Shown here in pieces: positions 49,778 to 62,918 of a DNA stretch of 64,000 nt. A program made the position numbers and the translations under genes. Where the stretch lies: NCBI GenBank assembly GCA_940671915.1, contig CALNVZ010000174.1, positions 19,189,357-19,253,356 on the forward strand, written 5' to 3'. The notes beneath the pieces are model-generated. The model was not told where the DNA came from, ran no database searches, and worked only from the letters and a program-made list of their open reading frames with translations. Position 1 is the first letter of the stretch. Each line of letters begins with the position of its first letter. Source of the stretch: Paracentrotus lividus (lineage: Eukaryota > Echinodermata > Echinoidea > Camarodonta > Echinidae).

Positions 49778-49949
49778 GTCATGCTCGCTGAGCGTAAGGG
49801 AACCGATGAGGTGTATGCCGTCAAGGTCTTAAGAAGCATGCTATTATCCAAGATGATGATGTAGAGTGTACCATGACAGAGAAGAGAGTCCTGGGCTGGC
49901 CAATCGTCATCCTTTCCTCACCTCGCTACATTCCTGCTTCCAGACCAAG
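49778..49949 (+). CDS. PRKCE: PKC epsilon-type exon 9 (VAIK lysine; two one-base deletions)
   Basis: 172 bp between CTGACAG and GTAAGC. It begins VMLAERKGTDEVYAVKVL, with the ATP-binding Lys302 (codon 49823-49825). The frame then breaks at about 49831: one A is missing from a run of A, and a TAG follows at 49862-49864. Restoring one base gives IIQDDDVECTMTEKRVL, as in all epsilon-type kinases. A second missing base at about 49893-49895 restores LANRHPFLTSLHSCFQTK. The vertebrate exon is 174 bp, exactly two more. Because the rest of the gene is intact, sequence error is likelier than inactivation. Confidence 0.9.
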
Positions 49950-49984
49950 GTAAGCACTACACAATCACTCTGGTCAAGAAGGAC

Positions 49985-50415
49985 AACCTTGAGGGTGTTT
50001 CACATGGAGTAGAAGTAGTGGTCTCACCACTCGAATGTCAATTCAAGGCTGTAGCTTCGTTCCCAGCCACTGGCACTTACATGTATGTCCCTTGAGCAAG
50101 GCATTTTATCTACATGCTTGACCCACCAGAGGTGATAAAAATAGGTACCGGGTAGGATTGCGAATGCTATGTGGTTCGCTTTAGCATGTGTGCACCTAAA
50201 TGCCGACCATCTGGATGCTCCTGAAGGAGTGGACATGTGCACTGTAAAGTGCGGGATCGTAAACTGAATCCAATGACCGGGTAGTGATATACTGTAAAGC
50301 GCTTTAGTTTTAACAGGCAAAGCACTTTATAAGAAACTTATATTACTATTATTATTATTATTATTATATTATTATTATTATTATTATTTATTATTATTAT
50401 CATTATTATTATTAT
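49985..50415 (+). mobile_element. SINE-like retroposon with (TTA)n tail
   Basis: The body contains CCCTTGAGCAAGGCATTTTA and, near its end, CTGTAAAGCGCTTT and AAAGCACTTTATAA, followed by a (TTA)n tail from 50340 to 50415. These phrases are typical of animal tRNA-derived SINEs, as I recall them. The A/B box promoter was not clearly resolved and the 5' border is approximate. Confidence 0.55.
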
Positions 50416-50651
50416 GGTTATTGTTATAGAGTATTGCATGAGTTAAAGTTGCCACTTAAAGTCGTAGTTGCATCGCAATGATCAGATCACACTCAGAGGA
50501 ATTGCTTTAATGAAAAGTCTGTCAATGAGATTGTGTTGAATACAGGATGTACTTGGAATGTACGGGTGAGTGTGACTTGAACTTATGAGTAACTCTTTGT
50601 GAAACACCCTTTTGGATGCTGTTTTACTAAGCTGTTGTAAAAGTTAGACAT

Positions 50652-51415
50652 GGGCAGCTCCCAGCAAAACAGGACATGGAGCTGAAATTTCAATGTGCCG
50701 CGGTGCCTTTGAAAATGCAAATTAGGATCTGAAATTACCACAAAGGCTTCTTTACAATACAACCAATCATTTAAGTTTAAAAAATTTGCGATTCAGTAAT
50801 CTTGCGCTGAATAATTGATCAAACCCAAATTTGCACGTATAGGACTATGGGGCTTTAAATGCCTCTAATTCTTATATCTTGTCACTTTTTGCCAATTTTT
50901 TTTACTTAATGTAATTGTCATGGTCTACTCCAACAAACTTTGGTATAATTTTTCTTTATAATGCATTTCTCCTCACGAAAAAGACCGGGGAAACCAGATG
51001 TCATCCGTAACCGTCACTCCGCTAACCGGACAAGAGTTCAAGTTTTAGTCATAATTAACAAAATATTCAACCAATTTTTTTATGCAAGGTGGCATATTAT
51101 ACTAGAATAACATAGAATCCAATCAATAACCAAAATTGTGATAACCATTTAAATTTCACACAGAGTTTAAGCAAAATGTTTTCTGCTCAAATATGCGTGT
51201 CCATTTTGCGTCACTCCGTAACCATGATTATGAATATTCATGTCTCATTAATTAAGAGGTTCACTATAAAAAAAATTATCATTTTGAAAAGAGGGTACCA
51301 TCAGCTTTTGTCATGAACCATTTCTTTGTACATAAAGATTTAAGTATGGATGATAAACTTGTTTGAATGCTGAAATGTTGCTTCTGAATGTCACTCCGTT
51401 ACCATGGAACTGCCC
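50652..51415. mobile_element. Non-autonomous DNA transposon, family B copy 2 (764 bp)
   Basis: This is the reverse complement of the element at 7082-7846 over its full length. It starts GGGCAGCTCC and ends GGAACTGCCC, and is flanked by ACAT on both sides (50648-50651 and 51416-51419). Identity looks high by eye. It is non-coding. The different 4-bp duplications of the two copies confirm independent insertions. Confidence 0.87.
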
Positions 51416-51597
51416 ACATGTCTTTTACCAACGAATTTCATATGAAGTGTAAAGAAAAAAAAGAAGTTTATCCTGATGTTTGAAAAAAATTTATACACAT
51501 GATTGAGAATTCCATTTGGCTTTCCATGTATTCAAGTTAATGTACCCCTAATCATGATGAAAAATCCCCTATATTCAACACCCATTTAAAAAGATCA

Positions 51598-52235
51598 CAG
51601 GAAGACCACCTGTGTATAAATACCATCTATAGAAAGACCACATGTTGAGAAAACCTTGATAGAAAGACAGCTTGTAATGGTGGTATCTCACTTTGCGGAG
51701 ACATCTCCGCAACGGAAAAGAAAATATCGTCTCTGCGACGGATAAAAAGTATTAGAGATGCCTCTGATACTTTTTTCCGTCGTGGAGACGTCTTAAAGAC
51801 GTCTTCACAACAATTTTTGAAAGTGTCTTAAAGCCATTTCAGAACCGTCTCAAAGTAGTCACGAATCTACCCCAAATTAGTTTCTGTGATCCCTGCAACT
51901 CATTAAATGTGGCGGGGACTGAGGAGACGTCTCGGAGATGTCCCGGAGACGTATCCACGACAAGTTTCAAAACCGTCACCAAGCTGTTTCAAAACAGTCT
52001 TAAAGTAGTCCCAATCTGTCTCAAAGTTGTTTCCGCGAAGTGAGATACCACCTTTAAGTAAGATCCCCTGTTTAGAAAGACTGCCTCTATAGAAAGACCA
52101 CCTCTATAGAAAGACTGCCTATTTAGAAAGACCACCTGTATAGAAAGACCACTTTTAAAGGAAGACTCCCTGTAATGGAAGACACCTGTCTCGAAAAACG
52201 ACCTATTAAGGAAGAACACCTATTTAGAAAGACCC
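51598..52235 (+). repeat. Degenerate tandem repeat, TATAGAAAGACCACCTG unit
   Basis: Units of about 17-18 bp with the phrase TAGAAAGACCACCTG occur at 51598-51670 and again at 52075-52235, on either side of the palindromic element at 51679-52052. The two parts were probably one array before that insertion. Confidence 0.65.
51679..52052. mobile_element. MITE inserted in the AGAAAGACCACC array (374 bp)
   Basis: GGTGGTATCTCACTTTGCGG at the left pairs with CCGCGAAGTGAGATACCACC at the right. The interior carries repeated GAGACGTCT-type and TCTTAAAG-type phrases. The flanks are both parts of the same minisatellite, which supports the borders. The target duplication is unclear. Confidence 0.7.
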
Positions 52236-52410
52236 ATCCGTTTATAAGAGGTCGGTTAAATGATGGCCGTGGAAACGAGCTCGGACCGTATACAAAATGA
52301 AAAATATGTATTTTGCAAATCTAAGATACTGTACTGTACAATTTTTGTTTTACTTGTTTCAATAAAGTAAAAAATGTCTTCTGCGAAAGAGGTATCCAAA
52401 ATAGATATTG

Positions 52411-52442
52411 CCCCCCCCCCTTTTTTTTTTAGGGGGGGGGGG
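52411..52442. repeat. Homopolymer palindrome C10 T10 A G11
   Basis: A run of ten C, ten T, one A and then eleven G makes a potential C/G stem with a T loop. Such tracts are hard to sequence and assemble. Confidence 0.85.
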
Positions 52443-53461
52443 CCTCAGTCTAGACAAGCATTTGACATTTCAATTAGCAACGCCAAGTCCTCTGAGATTT
52501 AGAATCGGAACTTTAAACATCTGTGTAAACAGGTTACCATGTATATGATGCACATGATGGTTCTTGCTAATGTTGCTTGGAGGGGTGTTTACATTCATTT
52601 AATGGCTTCCAGTATTCTCTGAAATAACAGAAGTGTTATGTTGCAATCGCCTGTAGTTTTCTCTGTACCCATTTCCCCAGGTTAAATGTGTGTAAAAAAA
52701 AAAAGACATAAAAATGAGGCAAAAACAATGTGATGGTAGCAGTAAAATTGATAAATGGTTTCTGCTCAGTGAGGCAGTAGGTATAATTCCACTTAAGAAT
52801 GATTTATAATGTAAAATGCACTAGACCTTATAATTGAATTTCAGAAGCTGAATTAAGTCTTTTAATGCCAATGTAGCAAATACATGGTGTATGCATATCC
52901 ATTTGCGTTGCCTCCTTTACACATGAGTTAAAAAGAACAGAAAACTATTTACAATTTGAGTGATTATTGCACTAAATGTAATATAATAGTTACATTACCA
53001 ACCAACCAATGAATGAACTATTTGATGTGATGTATGTTTGTTATGTCCAATTTGATGTCAGTCTCGTCATTGTTACAGAAGTATTGCTCGTGTTTTAGTC
53101 TGTGATTGCAATGCGGGAAAGAAATTAAATTATACACTTCTCCCTGGAAAGTAGGCCAGCCACTATAAAGGGCTAGAGACTGATTGTGACTGGCCTCATA
53201 TTGCATTGAATGGTAGGATTAGCACACAGCTTCTTGTGACAAGGTTTTCTCATTACCTCTGTCTCAGGGGAATAGGGTTCATGAGGTAGATGTGGGAATC
53301 TAGACTAATTTCACAGTCCTAATTTTGTAAGTTAGATTCTCAAAACAGTCCAATCAGTAAGTGTATGTAAGGTATCCTCCTACATACTCTTGCTACAACT
53401 ACAAGAAGAACATCAATGTTGTCTCTGCGTGAGCTGCGCAACATCAAAAAGAATTCGTATC

Positions 53462-53652
53462 AGGACATCTCCCCCGGAGGACAACTCCCCCGGGACAATT
53501 TCCGGAGGACAGCTCCCCCGGAGGACATAGGGTTAGGGTTAGGGTTAGGGTTAGGGTTAGGGTTAGGGTTGTCCTCCGGGGGAGTTGTCCTCCGGGGGAG
53601 CTGTCCTCCGGGAATTGTCCCCGGGGGAGTTGTCCTCCGGGGGAGATGTCCT
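53462..53652. mobile_element. Palindrome with seven TTAGGG units at its centre
   Basis: The outer ends are AGGACATCTCCCCC and GGGGGAGATGTCCT. Both arms consist of repeated GTCCTCCGGGGGAG phrases or their complement. Between the arms, at 53528-53570, lie seven TAGGGT units, the animal telomere repeat. It is internal to a gene intron, so it is an interstitial block carried by a foldback element and not a chromosome end. Confidence 0.8.
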
Positions 53653-54300
53653 AGAACCAATTCTATGTAGTGCTAGAACGAAAAGGACATATATCTCATT
53701 TCATTTAACATTTTTATTTCAGGCCCATCTAAACCTTCAGCAGACAGTAAAAAGATTAAAAATGTTGATGTACAACCTGTAGACAGTAGTAACACTGTCA
53801 TTTATGGATAGAATGTTGAAATTAATTATTATATAATGATTTCTTATCCATTAATGAACACTCGATCCTTTCTAGAATGGTAAGATTTTTTTTTAAAACT
53901 ATCGATTTAACTAAAATATTGCTCATTAGTGCTTAATCTCTTGAATTATCAGATTTTTCTGCCAGATTGTCATCAGCAATTCTGTAAATCCACAAATTTT
54001 TGTTAAAATTTCAATTTGATTAATCTCTTTTAAAATAAGAGGCATTAATATATTGAAATTTGATCATGAGTGAAAGCCCTGGATGAATGCTCATAATATG
54101 TTTTAATTTGAAACATATGGTGAAACTTACTGCCTTCAAACATTAGCATTAATATCCTGTAAGATTTTAACATTCATCTCTTTCTCTGTATTTCTCTCTC
54201 TCTCTCTTCTCTCACTGCCTTTATTTTCGTCTCTCTTTGTCGTCTCTGTTTATCTCTCTGCCTATCTTTCTCTCCCTCTCTCTGTCTCTTGAATGTGCAG

Positions 54301-54455
54301 GACCGATTATTTTTTGTTATGGAGTACGTCAATGGTGGTGATCTAATGTTCCAGATCCAGAGAGCCCGCAAATTCAACGAGCCACGTGCCAGGTTCTATG
54401 CTGCTGAAGTCACGTTAGCGCTAATGTTTCTACATCGGCATGGGGTAATATACAG
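54301..54455 (+). CDS. PRKCE: PKC epsilon-type exon 10 (kinase hinge region to HRD)
   Basis: 155 bp between TGTGCAG and GTAATT, residues 345-395 plus two bases. It begins [20 protein letters not shown], the strand and hinge after the gatekeeper, and ends HRHGVIYR. The last codon is split with exon 11, which supplies the catalytic Asp of the YRDLKLDN loop. The match to vertebrate PKC epsilon is nearly residue for residue. This exon is not included in the duplicated segment that begins at 59531. Confidence 0.97.
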
Positions 54456-56827
<2,372 letters not shown>

Positions 56828-56974
56828 TTCATGACGAAGAATCCGAGCAAGCGTCTTGGCTGCATGGAGGCTCAGGGTGGAGAGAGAGCCATCTTATCAC
56901 ACTCATTCTTTAGAGAAATCCACTGGCAAGATCTAGAAGAACTTAAAGTAGAACCTCCATTCAAACCTAAGATT
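56828..56974 (+). CDS. PRKCE: PKC epsilon-type exon 13 (end of kinase domain, tail start)
   Basis: 147 bp between GTACAG and GTAAGT, residues 506-554. [12 protein letters not shown] carries the conserved Arg that pairs with the APE Glu in kinase folds. It then runs through [20 protein letters not shown], ending in FKPKI, the start of the AGC-kinase tail. The frame stays open past the donor for about 290 bp, but that part crosses a 20-base G run and does not resemble a PKC tail. Confidence 0.96.
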
Positions 56975-57758
56975 GTAAGTCAACTCCTAACTTTACCTAT
57001 AGATCCAATGCGACTTCACAGCAATGTAACTTATGGTGGCCATAACTGGGGAGGGGGGGGGGGGGGGGGGGGTCCTTATAGGTATCAGCCAATCCACAAT
57101 GAGCTAGGTGTGCGTATGTATGCACGTAATAATTTTTTCTTTTTGGCACATACTGGAAGCCCCCAGCTACGGCCGCCACAAGACAATACATCATCTAAAC
57201 TGAATTTGTCTACAACAGGGCTCCCTCTGCTCTTGAAATGTGCAGGACTGATTATTTTCACTTAAAATACTTCAAATACTTTCACCTGTAACATGGCTCG
57301 AGACTGCCCTTGAATGTACAGGACCGATTATTTTCTCATCCAACACTTTTACCTATGACAGGACTCCACACTGCTCTTGAATGTACAGGAACAATTTGGG
57401 GAAATTAAGATCAGATCCCATGCATACAGACCCCTGTAAAAAAAATAATTAAAAAAAATAAATAAAGAAATATTATGGAGCTCTGCCCTCAATATAGCTT
57501 TCAAGTGTCTGTTGCATTCACATGTTCCTTATTATTATGTATCAATAGTTGTATTCAAATTTTAATTGGTTTCAGGCTGGACAATCCATTTTTGTTTTCT
57601 GTGTAATTTCACTCTGAGGTTTTGTTTTTGTCTTCCCATTTGTGCATTTTGAAATTCAATCTTGTATTCTTTCCTCTATGCCTTTATATTGCATCATTTC
57701 CTTTTCAATTAATTAATCATAAACTTAAGGCATTTGTTAATCTTGTGAATCCCTGCAG
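56975..57758 (+). other. Intron 13 (0.78 kb)
   Basis: Contains a G20 run at 57053-57072 (G11 in the second copy) and, at 57215-57400, three tandem units that each carry CTTGAATGTNCAGGA followed by CCGATTATTTT or a variant. That phrase equals the acceptor and first bases of exon 10 (54288-54312). Confidence 0.8.
57215..57400 (+). repeat. Three tandem units resembling the exon 10 acceptor
   Basis: Units end at about 57260, 57336 and 57395, spaced roughly 65-75 bp. Each has a GCTCTTGAATGTACAGGACC-like phrase with a preceding ACAGGGCTCC or ACAGGACTCC segment. The shared stretch with the real exon 10 border covers the last nine intron bases and about fifteen exon bases. Beyond it the similarity stops. 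Confidence 0.6.
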
Positions 57759-57932
57759 AAAACAAAGAAAGACTGGAACAACTTCGACACAGACTTCACT
57801 CGAGAGGAGCCCAAACTGACACCCATCACGAGTAAGATCGTAGAGTCCATCAATCAGAACGAGTTCAGTGGATTCACTTACACCCGCCCCACTGCTGAGG
57901 AGACCCAGGCAACTACTACAGACATCGACTAA
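57759..57932 (+). CDS. PRKCE: PKC epsilon-type exon 14 (C-terminal tail and stop)
   Basis: 174 bp from CCTGCAG to TAA at 57930-57932, residues 555-611. [17 protein letters not shown] contains the turn-motif Thr575. [11 protein letters not shown] contains the hydrophobic motif F-x-x-F-T-Y with Thr594 where vertebrate PKC epsilon has Ser. The last residues, rich in Thr and acidic ([10 protein letters not shown]), replace the vertebrate GEDLMP end and appear lineage-specific. Confidence 0.96.
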   Translation, partial: KTKKDWNNFDTDFTREEPKLTPITSKIVESINQNEFSGFTYTRPTAEETQATTTDID

Positions 57933-59224
57933 GAGGCTAGCTGGCAGAGGAGACATTATCTCTTCTTCTACTGGGATTATATGCAATAGACTTGAGGAGA
58001 AGGAGAAAGACTTGAGAAGGTTTCAGGAGGAAGATGGCATCTTGTTAATGCAATGCAAAATATTTGTCAATTGATGTGAGGAAGTCAAAGTCTACACCAA
58101 CCCTCCAAGGTGGTGCAATGGAAATCATCAAATACTATTTTGCTGATGTTCAGGAACGATGGCACATGGGCTGAATTTGGATTATCATGTGATGGGAAGC
58201 AAGAAATGGATGTAGACGATACTCAGCGAAAGCAAGTGTTTTTAATAGTGTATGAAAAAATGTTCAAACTTTCTCATCAGGCAGGAAATGTGTGTGCTGC
58301 AATGTAACGGATTGAAGCATGATGATAGCCTTGAATTCAGCTGCTGATTGTTATTATCTCAATGGGATGACCTTTGAACCCATGGCGGATCATGTTTGCT
58401 TCAATCCTGCTTCAAGTATTGGTGATGATATTCCATGGTTAGGTCATACATAAGATAAACTGTGGAATGAAATACATGTGATGCGTCTTTCTAAAAGAAT
58501 TAGATAAATTGGTCATTTTGTTAAAACGAATTGATCCGTGTGAAGCGGATCCATTTGAGATCAAGCTAGATATACCATGTGCAGTATACCATCTTGTTTT
58601 TTTTTTGTTGCTCTGGTCAAGGAGCATACTAACATTCTTAATATGATTTCCTTAAAAGGATTACATGTATTTAACAGTTTAAAAAAAAGATATTTTGACC
58701 ATTAATCTACTAATTACTCTGTACTACTGAAAGTAGACATGTGCAATGAGAATCCCAACAACTATTAATAGTGGCTGAATAGAAAAAGAAAAAATATGAT
58801 AGCCTTTAGCCTTTTCCATTTTACTCAATGAAGAAGTATTGCCAATGTTTAAGAATCTCCTACATGTTAGTATCTGTCAGACAGATCTACCCTGTGCAAT
58901 TTCTATATAAGGGGGTCAGGAAGGGTTGGCTATGATATCCTGGTATTAACTTTGTGCCTCTACAGGAGGTCTTGCACTAAACAGCACTATCAAAATTCCC
59001 TTTTAGATGCTCTGATAGTTGTTAATTCAATACCGTTCTGTAGTCCATGTGTGCCAAAAAACTCCTCAAATAATTTGTAATTTAAAAACCGGTAAGATAA
59101 ATTCTTGAATTTAAGATGATTATGGTATTGTTGTAAAAGTAGCTTGCTCTGCTGGTAACTTAAGATAACAACACAAACTAAAATAGAATGAATTGTGCAT
59201 TGAGCTCAGTGCTCCAGGGTACCT
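57933..59224 (+). other. 3' UTR and downstream sequence
   Basis: It follows the stop codon of the kinase. I could not fix a polyadenylation signal with confidence: no clear AATAAA appears in the first kilobase. No other gene is seen. The open stretches at 58110-58307 and elsewhere are short and unlike known proteins. Confidence 0.6.
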
Positions 59225-59362
59225 GGGGGGCACTTCATCAAAAGACTTGTCGGACATTTTATCCGACAAATTTGCTCTCAGCCAATCAGATGCAAGCATT
59301 TCAGTAGCTTATAACAGTTTGTCCGATAAAATGTCTGACAAGTCCTTTCATGAAACGCCCCC
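59225..59362. mobile_element. Foldback MITE, family A copy 2 (138 bp)
   Basis: It starts GGGGGGCACTTCATCAAAAG and ends TTTCATGAAACGCCCCC. The ends pair through GACTTGTCGGACATTTTATC and its partner. It shares loop and arms with 3067-3187. It lies in the part of copy 1 whose counterpart in copy 2 would fall just beyond the window end. Confidence 0.8.
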
Positions 59363-60288
59363 TGATCATCATGTCGTGTGTTGAGGGTCCATTCACAGAA
59401 TGTACTTGGTAAAAGGGAAATTTGTCCAGCATCTCGCCTCTTATGATATTGTCATAGGATTATGCATATTCTGATAACTCATGCACATTCATCTCAGCCA
59501 ACTGAGATTTATGGTGGTTTTATGAGATGCACAGAAATGATTGTGAATTTTACATGCAATGGCTAAGTAAATCTGTTCTCTATATCTTTGATAGAATTCT
59601 AATCCAGAGACATCTGTGATAATGATCATAAATCTGTGTCAACATGTTACATACATATCATTAATGTTTCCCCAAGACAGTGTACAAACATGTCTAAAGA
59701 GACAGACCACTTGTTTGTAGTGGTTACTTGGTCATTTTACCTTTTCATGTGTATTTTATTGATATATTGGATTATGTATTATTTTGAAGTTAAGAATGAC
59801 TACATGATTTTCAAGAACTCTCTTCAAGACATTGTTGGCCCGAAGAAACGTTTCAGTTTATGTGCATTCCAATACTAAATTTCCCATGTGAATGTTTGTT
59901 TCACTGAGGCCTTAGGCTGGTGAAATAAATCTGCATGAGGAATAATGTAGTATTTTGTGAGGATAAAGAATAATAAAGTTCATCAAGAATAATAAATTGC
60001 CTTCAAGTTTATTTCTAGTGCTAAAAGCCATTATGCTGTTTGTCATTGCTGCGCTTATCCATTGATATTAGCTTGTGTGCATCCTTGTAATGTGCATGCA
60101 GATACATCATACAAGATTCTCAATCATTCACTAACCAAAATGTTGCACGTCACGTGACACCATTTCAACAATCACAGCTTGTTAACAAATTGCATGCTCC
60201 AATTTTTTATTTGTAAAATACTACCACTATTTATGAACAAAAAATACTTGATTTCCTACAAATGTGTTGTTTTTTTGTGTCCTCCCAG

Positions 60289-60446
<158 letters not shown>

Positions 60447-60925
60447 TAGGTGTAGGGTTCAAGCCTTGGCAGAGCAGTAATTTCCTATGACATGGCATCT
60501 ATCTACATTTTCCACTCTGCCCCTGAGATATGTATGTAAAAGTATGCAAAGGTATATTTACATGCTTACAATGGTGTATGCTACAAACATACTTGTCTAT
60601 AGCATTGACAGGTTGCATATTGCATCGTATAGCAATGTGAAAAACTGAATGTACGGGAAATGTTTTGATAATTGATTTTATTTCTCATCGTTAGATTTGC
60701 GTGATTGTGTGTGCAGTCATAATGTAAATTATATTGGGTGTCAAATGTTTCTTTATTGCAGTTTTTTTTCCAACAAATTATAGATAAATTCATCCCAGAA
60801 AACACTCCACATCATTATAACTCTTTTCTGGTAATTATATAATGCAATCAAATGTTATTGTAGAGAGCAATATTAATTAAGAATTTGAATTATGTAAAGC
60901 TTTCATTCTAATGACTAAACTGTAA

Positions 60926-61132
<207 letters not shown>

Positions 61133-61834
61133 TAAGGATTTAAAGTTGTTCAGCTACAGAACGTCTGGGAGATTATAAATTTGTCTCTTACCTACCAGAC
61201 ACTATTAGCCATTAAAATCAAAGTCACTTATCATTCTTGGCCCATAAGGTGTGTGACTAATGTATAACTTGGACTTAACTTTAAGGACCCACATATAATC
61301 ACTCCTGCCTGGAACATCAAAGCCCTTGCTATTTAACCACTAAATCTTCCTAGCCTCTCACCTTCTCATGACTTCAATAAAACAAAATTAGAAAGAAATC
61401 TCTACTCTAATTTCTGCCTTCTATCTCATTTCTCCATTTCTACTTTCCTCCATTTCTCTCTCAACAGTCTTTTTCAGGACTATGCAATTGTTAAACAGTA
61501 AATTTCATCACAGTATCAAAATCCATCATGGAAGCCTTTACTTTCAAAGACATCTCATTTAATCTCTGTCATATAAATGACACATTTAGACATTTTTCTG
61601 CTGCAGAGCAACATTTAATTGTTTCATTGTTCCAGGTTTAATCAGAGTTATCCCAAATCCATGTTATGGAATGAAGACTTGCCTCTTTTCCAATTAAAAC
61701 AAGCTTATTCTGGTCTTATGTCATATTAGTTACATGAGTATTGTACATCTTATAGTAAGATGCAGTATGAATAACGAGTTATTATCATATTGTTTTTCTC
61801 AATAATCATTATTGTTTCTTATTTTCTGGTACAG

Positions 61835-61983
61835 TTCATGACGAAGAATCCGAGCAAGCGTCTTGGCTGCATGGAGGCTCAGGGTGGAGAGAGAGGCCAT
61901 CTTATCACACTCATTCTTTAGAGAAATCCACTGGCAAGATCTAGAAGAACTTAAAGTAGAAACCTCCATTCAAACCTAAGATT
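61835..61983 (+). pseudogene. Frame-shifted copy of exon 13
   Basis: 149 bp against 147. There is one extra G after GAGAGAG near 61895 and one extra A in the GTAGAAACC segment near 61962. Splice borders are retained. Confidence 0.85.
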
Positions 61984-62748
61984 GTAAGTCAACTCCTAAC
62001 TTTACCTATAGATCCAATGCGACTTCACAGCAATGTAACTTATGGTGGCCATAACTGGGGAGGGGGGGGGGGTCCTTATAGGTATCAGCCAATCCACAAT
62101 GAGCTAGGTGTGCGTATGTATGCACGTAATAATTTTTTCTTTTTGGCACATACTGGAAGCCCCCAGCTACGGCCGCCACAAGACAATACATCATCTAAAC
62201 TGAATTTGTCTACAACAGGGCTCCCTCTGCTCTTGAAATGTGCAGGACTGATTATTTTCACTTAAAATACTTCAAATACTTTCACCTGTAACATGGCTCG
62301 AGACTGCCCTTGAATGTACAGGACCGATTATTTTTCATCCAACACTTTACCTATGACAGGACTCCACACTGCTCTTGAATGTACAGGAACAATTGGGGGA
62401 ATTAAGATCAGATCCATGCATACAGACCCCTGTAAAAAAAAATTAAAAAAAATAAATAAAGAAATATTATGGAGCTCTGCCCTCAATATAGCTTTCAAGT
62501 GTCTGTTGCATTCACATGTCCTTATTATTATGTATCAATAGTTGTATTCAAATTTTAATTGGTTTCAGGCTGGACAATCCATTTTGTTTTCTGTGTAATT
62601 TCACTCTGAGGTTTTGTTTTTGTCTTCCCATTGTGCATTTTGAAATTCAATCTTGTTTTCTTTCCTCTATGCCTTTATATTGCATCATTTCCTTTCAATT
62701 AATTAATCATAAACTTAAGGCATTTGTTAATCTTGTGAATCCCTGCAG

Positions 62749-62918
62749 AAACAAAGAAAGATGGAACAATTTCGACACAGACTTCACTCGAGAGGAGCCC
62801 AAACTGACACCCATCACGAGTAAGATCGTAGAGTCCATCAATCAGAACGAGTTCAGTGGATTCACTTCACCGCCCCACTGCTGAGGAGACCCAGGCAACT
62901 ACTACAGACATCGACTAA
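62749..62918 (+). pseudogene. Frame-shifted copy of exon 14
   Basis: 170 bp against 174. One A is missing from the first A run, one C from GACTGG, and two bases near the hydrophobic-motif region (CACTTCACC against CACTTACACCC). The terminal GACTAA is preserved at 62913-62918 but out of frame with the start. Confidence 0.85.

Larger units (their letters stand above)
49950..54300 (+). other. Intron 9 (4.35 kb)
   Basis: Holds a SINE-like copy (about 49985-50415), family B copy 2 (50652-51415), degenerate AGAAAGACCACCTG repeats (51598-52235) split by a MITE, a C10-T10-A-G11 palindrome at 52411-52442, and a telomere-repeat palindrome at 53462-53652. A CT-rich acceptor tract precedes exon 10. Confidence 0.75.

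Noticed and set aside
53528-53570. Possible chromosome end
   Set aside because: Only seven TTAGGG units, inside a palindrome and within an intron of a gene that continues on both sides.
53416-53670. Frames with Gly-Leu or Pro-Asn repeats on the two strands
   Set aside because: They come from the TTAGGG block and its palindromic arms, so they are not evidence of a protein.
56975-57265. Extension of the exon 13 reading frame into intron 13
   Set aside because: It crosses a long G run of uncertain length, differs in length between the two copies, and does not resemble a PKC tail. The real tail is in exon 14.
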